Assembly: GCA_964017235.1 (NCBI GenBank)
Contig: OZ024928.1
Span: forward strand, 434,001-498,000
DNA: 64,000 nucleotides
Reading direction: 5' to 3'
Source: Sabellastarte sp. h YS-2021
Lineage: Eukaryota > Annelida > Polychaeta > Sabellida > Sabellidae
In this document: positions 63,714 to 64,000 of the stretch, piece by piece
Position numbering within the stretch: position 1 is the first letter of the stretch
Layout of the letters: each line of letters begins with the position of its first letter
The notes under the pieces: model-generated
What the model was told of the DNA's origin: nothing
Databases searched by the model: none
The model's input: only the letters and a program-made list of their open reading frames with translations
Made by a program: the position numbers and the translations under genes

Positions 63714-64000
63714 TCACTTCCTACGACCTCCTCTTCCACCTCTGGTGTAGTAAGAGGACTTGTGCTGCTGCTGAGACTTGAATTCACTCCGAAATGCATT
63801 CTTTCCTGATGAAGGAGTGTGGGTACTACCAGAAGAGGAACCACCACCATTGTACGACCTCTTAGATTGAAAGATGTGCTTATGGTCTACCTTCTGTCTC
63901 TTAGGAGAGCGTTCTTTCTCAAGTTTCTTCTCCACAGCATCCAGAATAGAAGGAGAAAACAAATCTTGAGACATAAAACCAGACCTTCTAAGTCTGTTCC
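63714..64000 (-). CDS. DIRS C Gag-like protein, C-terminal part
   Basis: Open frame entering from beyond the window and ending at 63714. It reads MSQDLFSPSILDAVEKKLEK, then KRQKVDHKHIFQ, Gly/Ser-rich stretches and the basic tail YYTRGGRGGRRK. Such an Arg/Gly tail before the RT gene is how the A2 and family B Gag proteins end. It lies about 110 bp upstream of the RT frame. Likely nucleic-acid binding particle protein. Identity is inferred from position and tail. Confidence 0.6.
   Translation of the reverse strand, partial: NRLRRSGFMSQDLFSPSILDAVEKKLEKERSPKRQKVDHKHIFQSKRSYNGGGSSSGSTHTPSSGKNAFRSEFKSQQQHKSSYYTRGGRGGRRK

Larger units (their letters stand above)
61948..64000 (-). mobile_element. 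DIRS element of family C, running off the window
   Basis: A third DIRS family. On the minus strand: Gag C-terminus (64000-63714), RT fused to the recombinase N-part (63602-62463), recombinase remainder (62459-61975) with deletions. The left part abuts the truncated A4, so a deletion or recombination joined two elements. Terminal repeats are not in the window. Confidence 0.85.

Overview
The window is repeat-rich DNA from an animal genome, not bacterial. Evidence: GT-AG spliced exons, LINE, SINE, PIF/Harbinger and DIRS-type elements, many tandem arrays, and no ribosome-binding sites or operons. Animal-wide DIRS and L2-like LINE content, and a tRNA-derived SINE whose body resembles Meta-type SINEs, suggest a marine invertebrate. 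A mollusc or other lophotrochozoan is my guess, but the species cannot be named from the sequence.

The dominant feature is a set of tyrosine-recombinase (DIRS) retrotransposons on the minus strand. Family A: A1 (1-3074, cut by the window edge), A2 (4836-11108, nearly intact), A3 (36860-42330, defective), A4 (58973-61947, truncated), plus a 4655-4748 end fragment. Family B: B1 (43194-44882 + 53236-53453 + 58164-58972), split by B2 (44883-53235) and by a 4.7-kb insert. Family C: 61948-64000, running off the window. A2, A3 and B2 keep the DIRS architecture: inverted terminal repeats at both ends and an internal complementary region where reverse complements of both ends are joined. The A2 proteins are Gag (two frameshifts), RT/RNase H/Dam-like methylase (intact) and a tyrosine recombinase (intact). 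They would act together: Gag packages, RT and RNase H copy the RNA, and the recombinase integrates a circular cDNA without target duplication.

Other regions: 3130-4160 and 23120-24330 hold a ~145-bp satellite rich in AGGTCA half-sites. 11108-22420 holds further satellites, an L2-like LINE remnant, and four to five small minus-strand exons of an unidentified host gene (12456-19020). 24330-25315 and 56900-58163 are two copies of one long repeat. 26206-35320 is a broken L1/Tx1-like LINE on the plus strand, interrupted by a 1.16-kb insert and by a PIF/Harbinger transposon (29651-34476) with two intact convergent genes, a MADF protein and a HARBI1-like nuclease. 35330-36860 and 42331-43193 are one ~150-bp satellite array split by A3. 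Inside B2 sit an L2-like LINE 3' end (48501-49341) and a 1.4-kb palindrome-studded element (51424-52822). Inside the insert in B1 sits a Mutator-like element (53670-55300), which itself carries a pogo-like element (53811-54630).

Most open frames in the arrays are not genes. The only coding regions that look functional are A2 RT and recombinase and the two Harbinger genes; the host exons are fragments of a larger gene.
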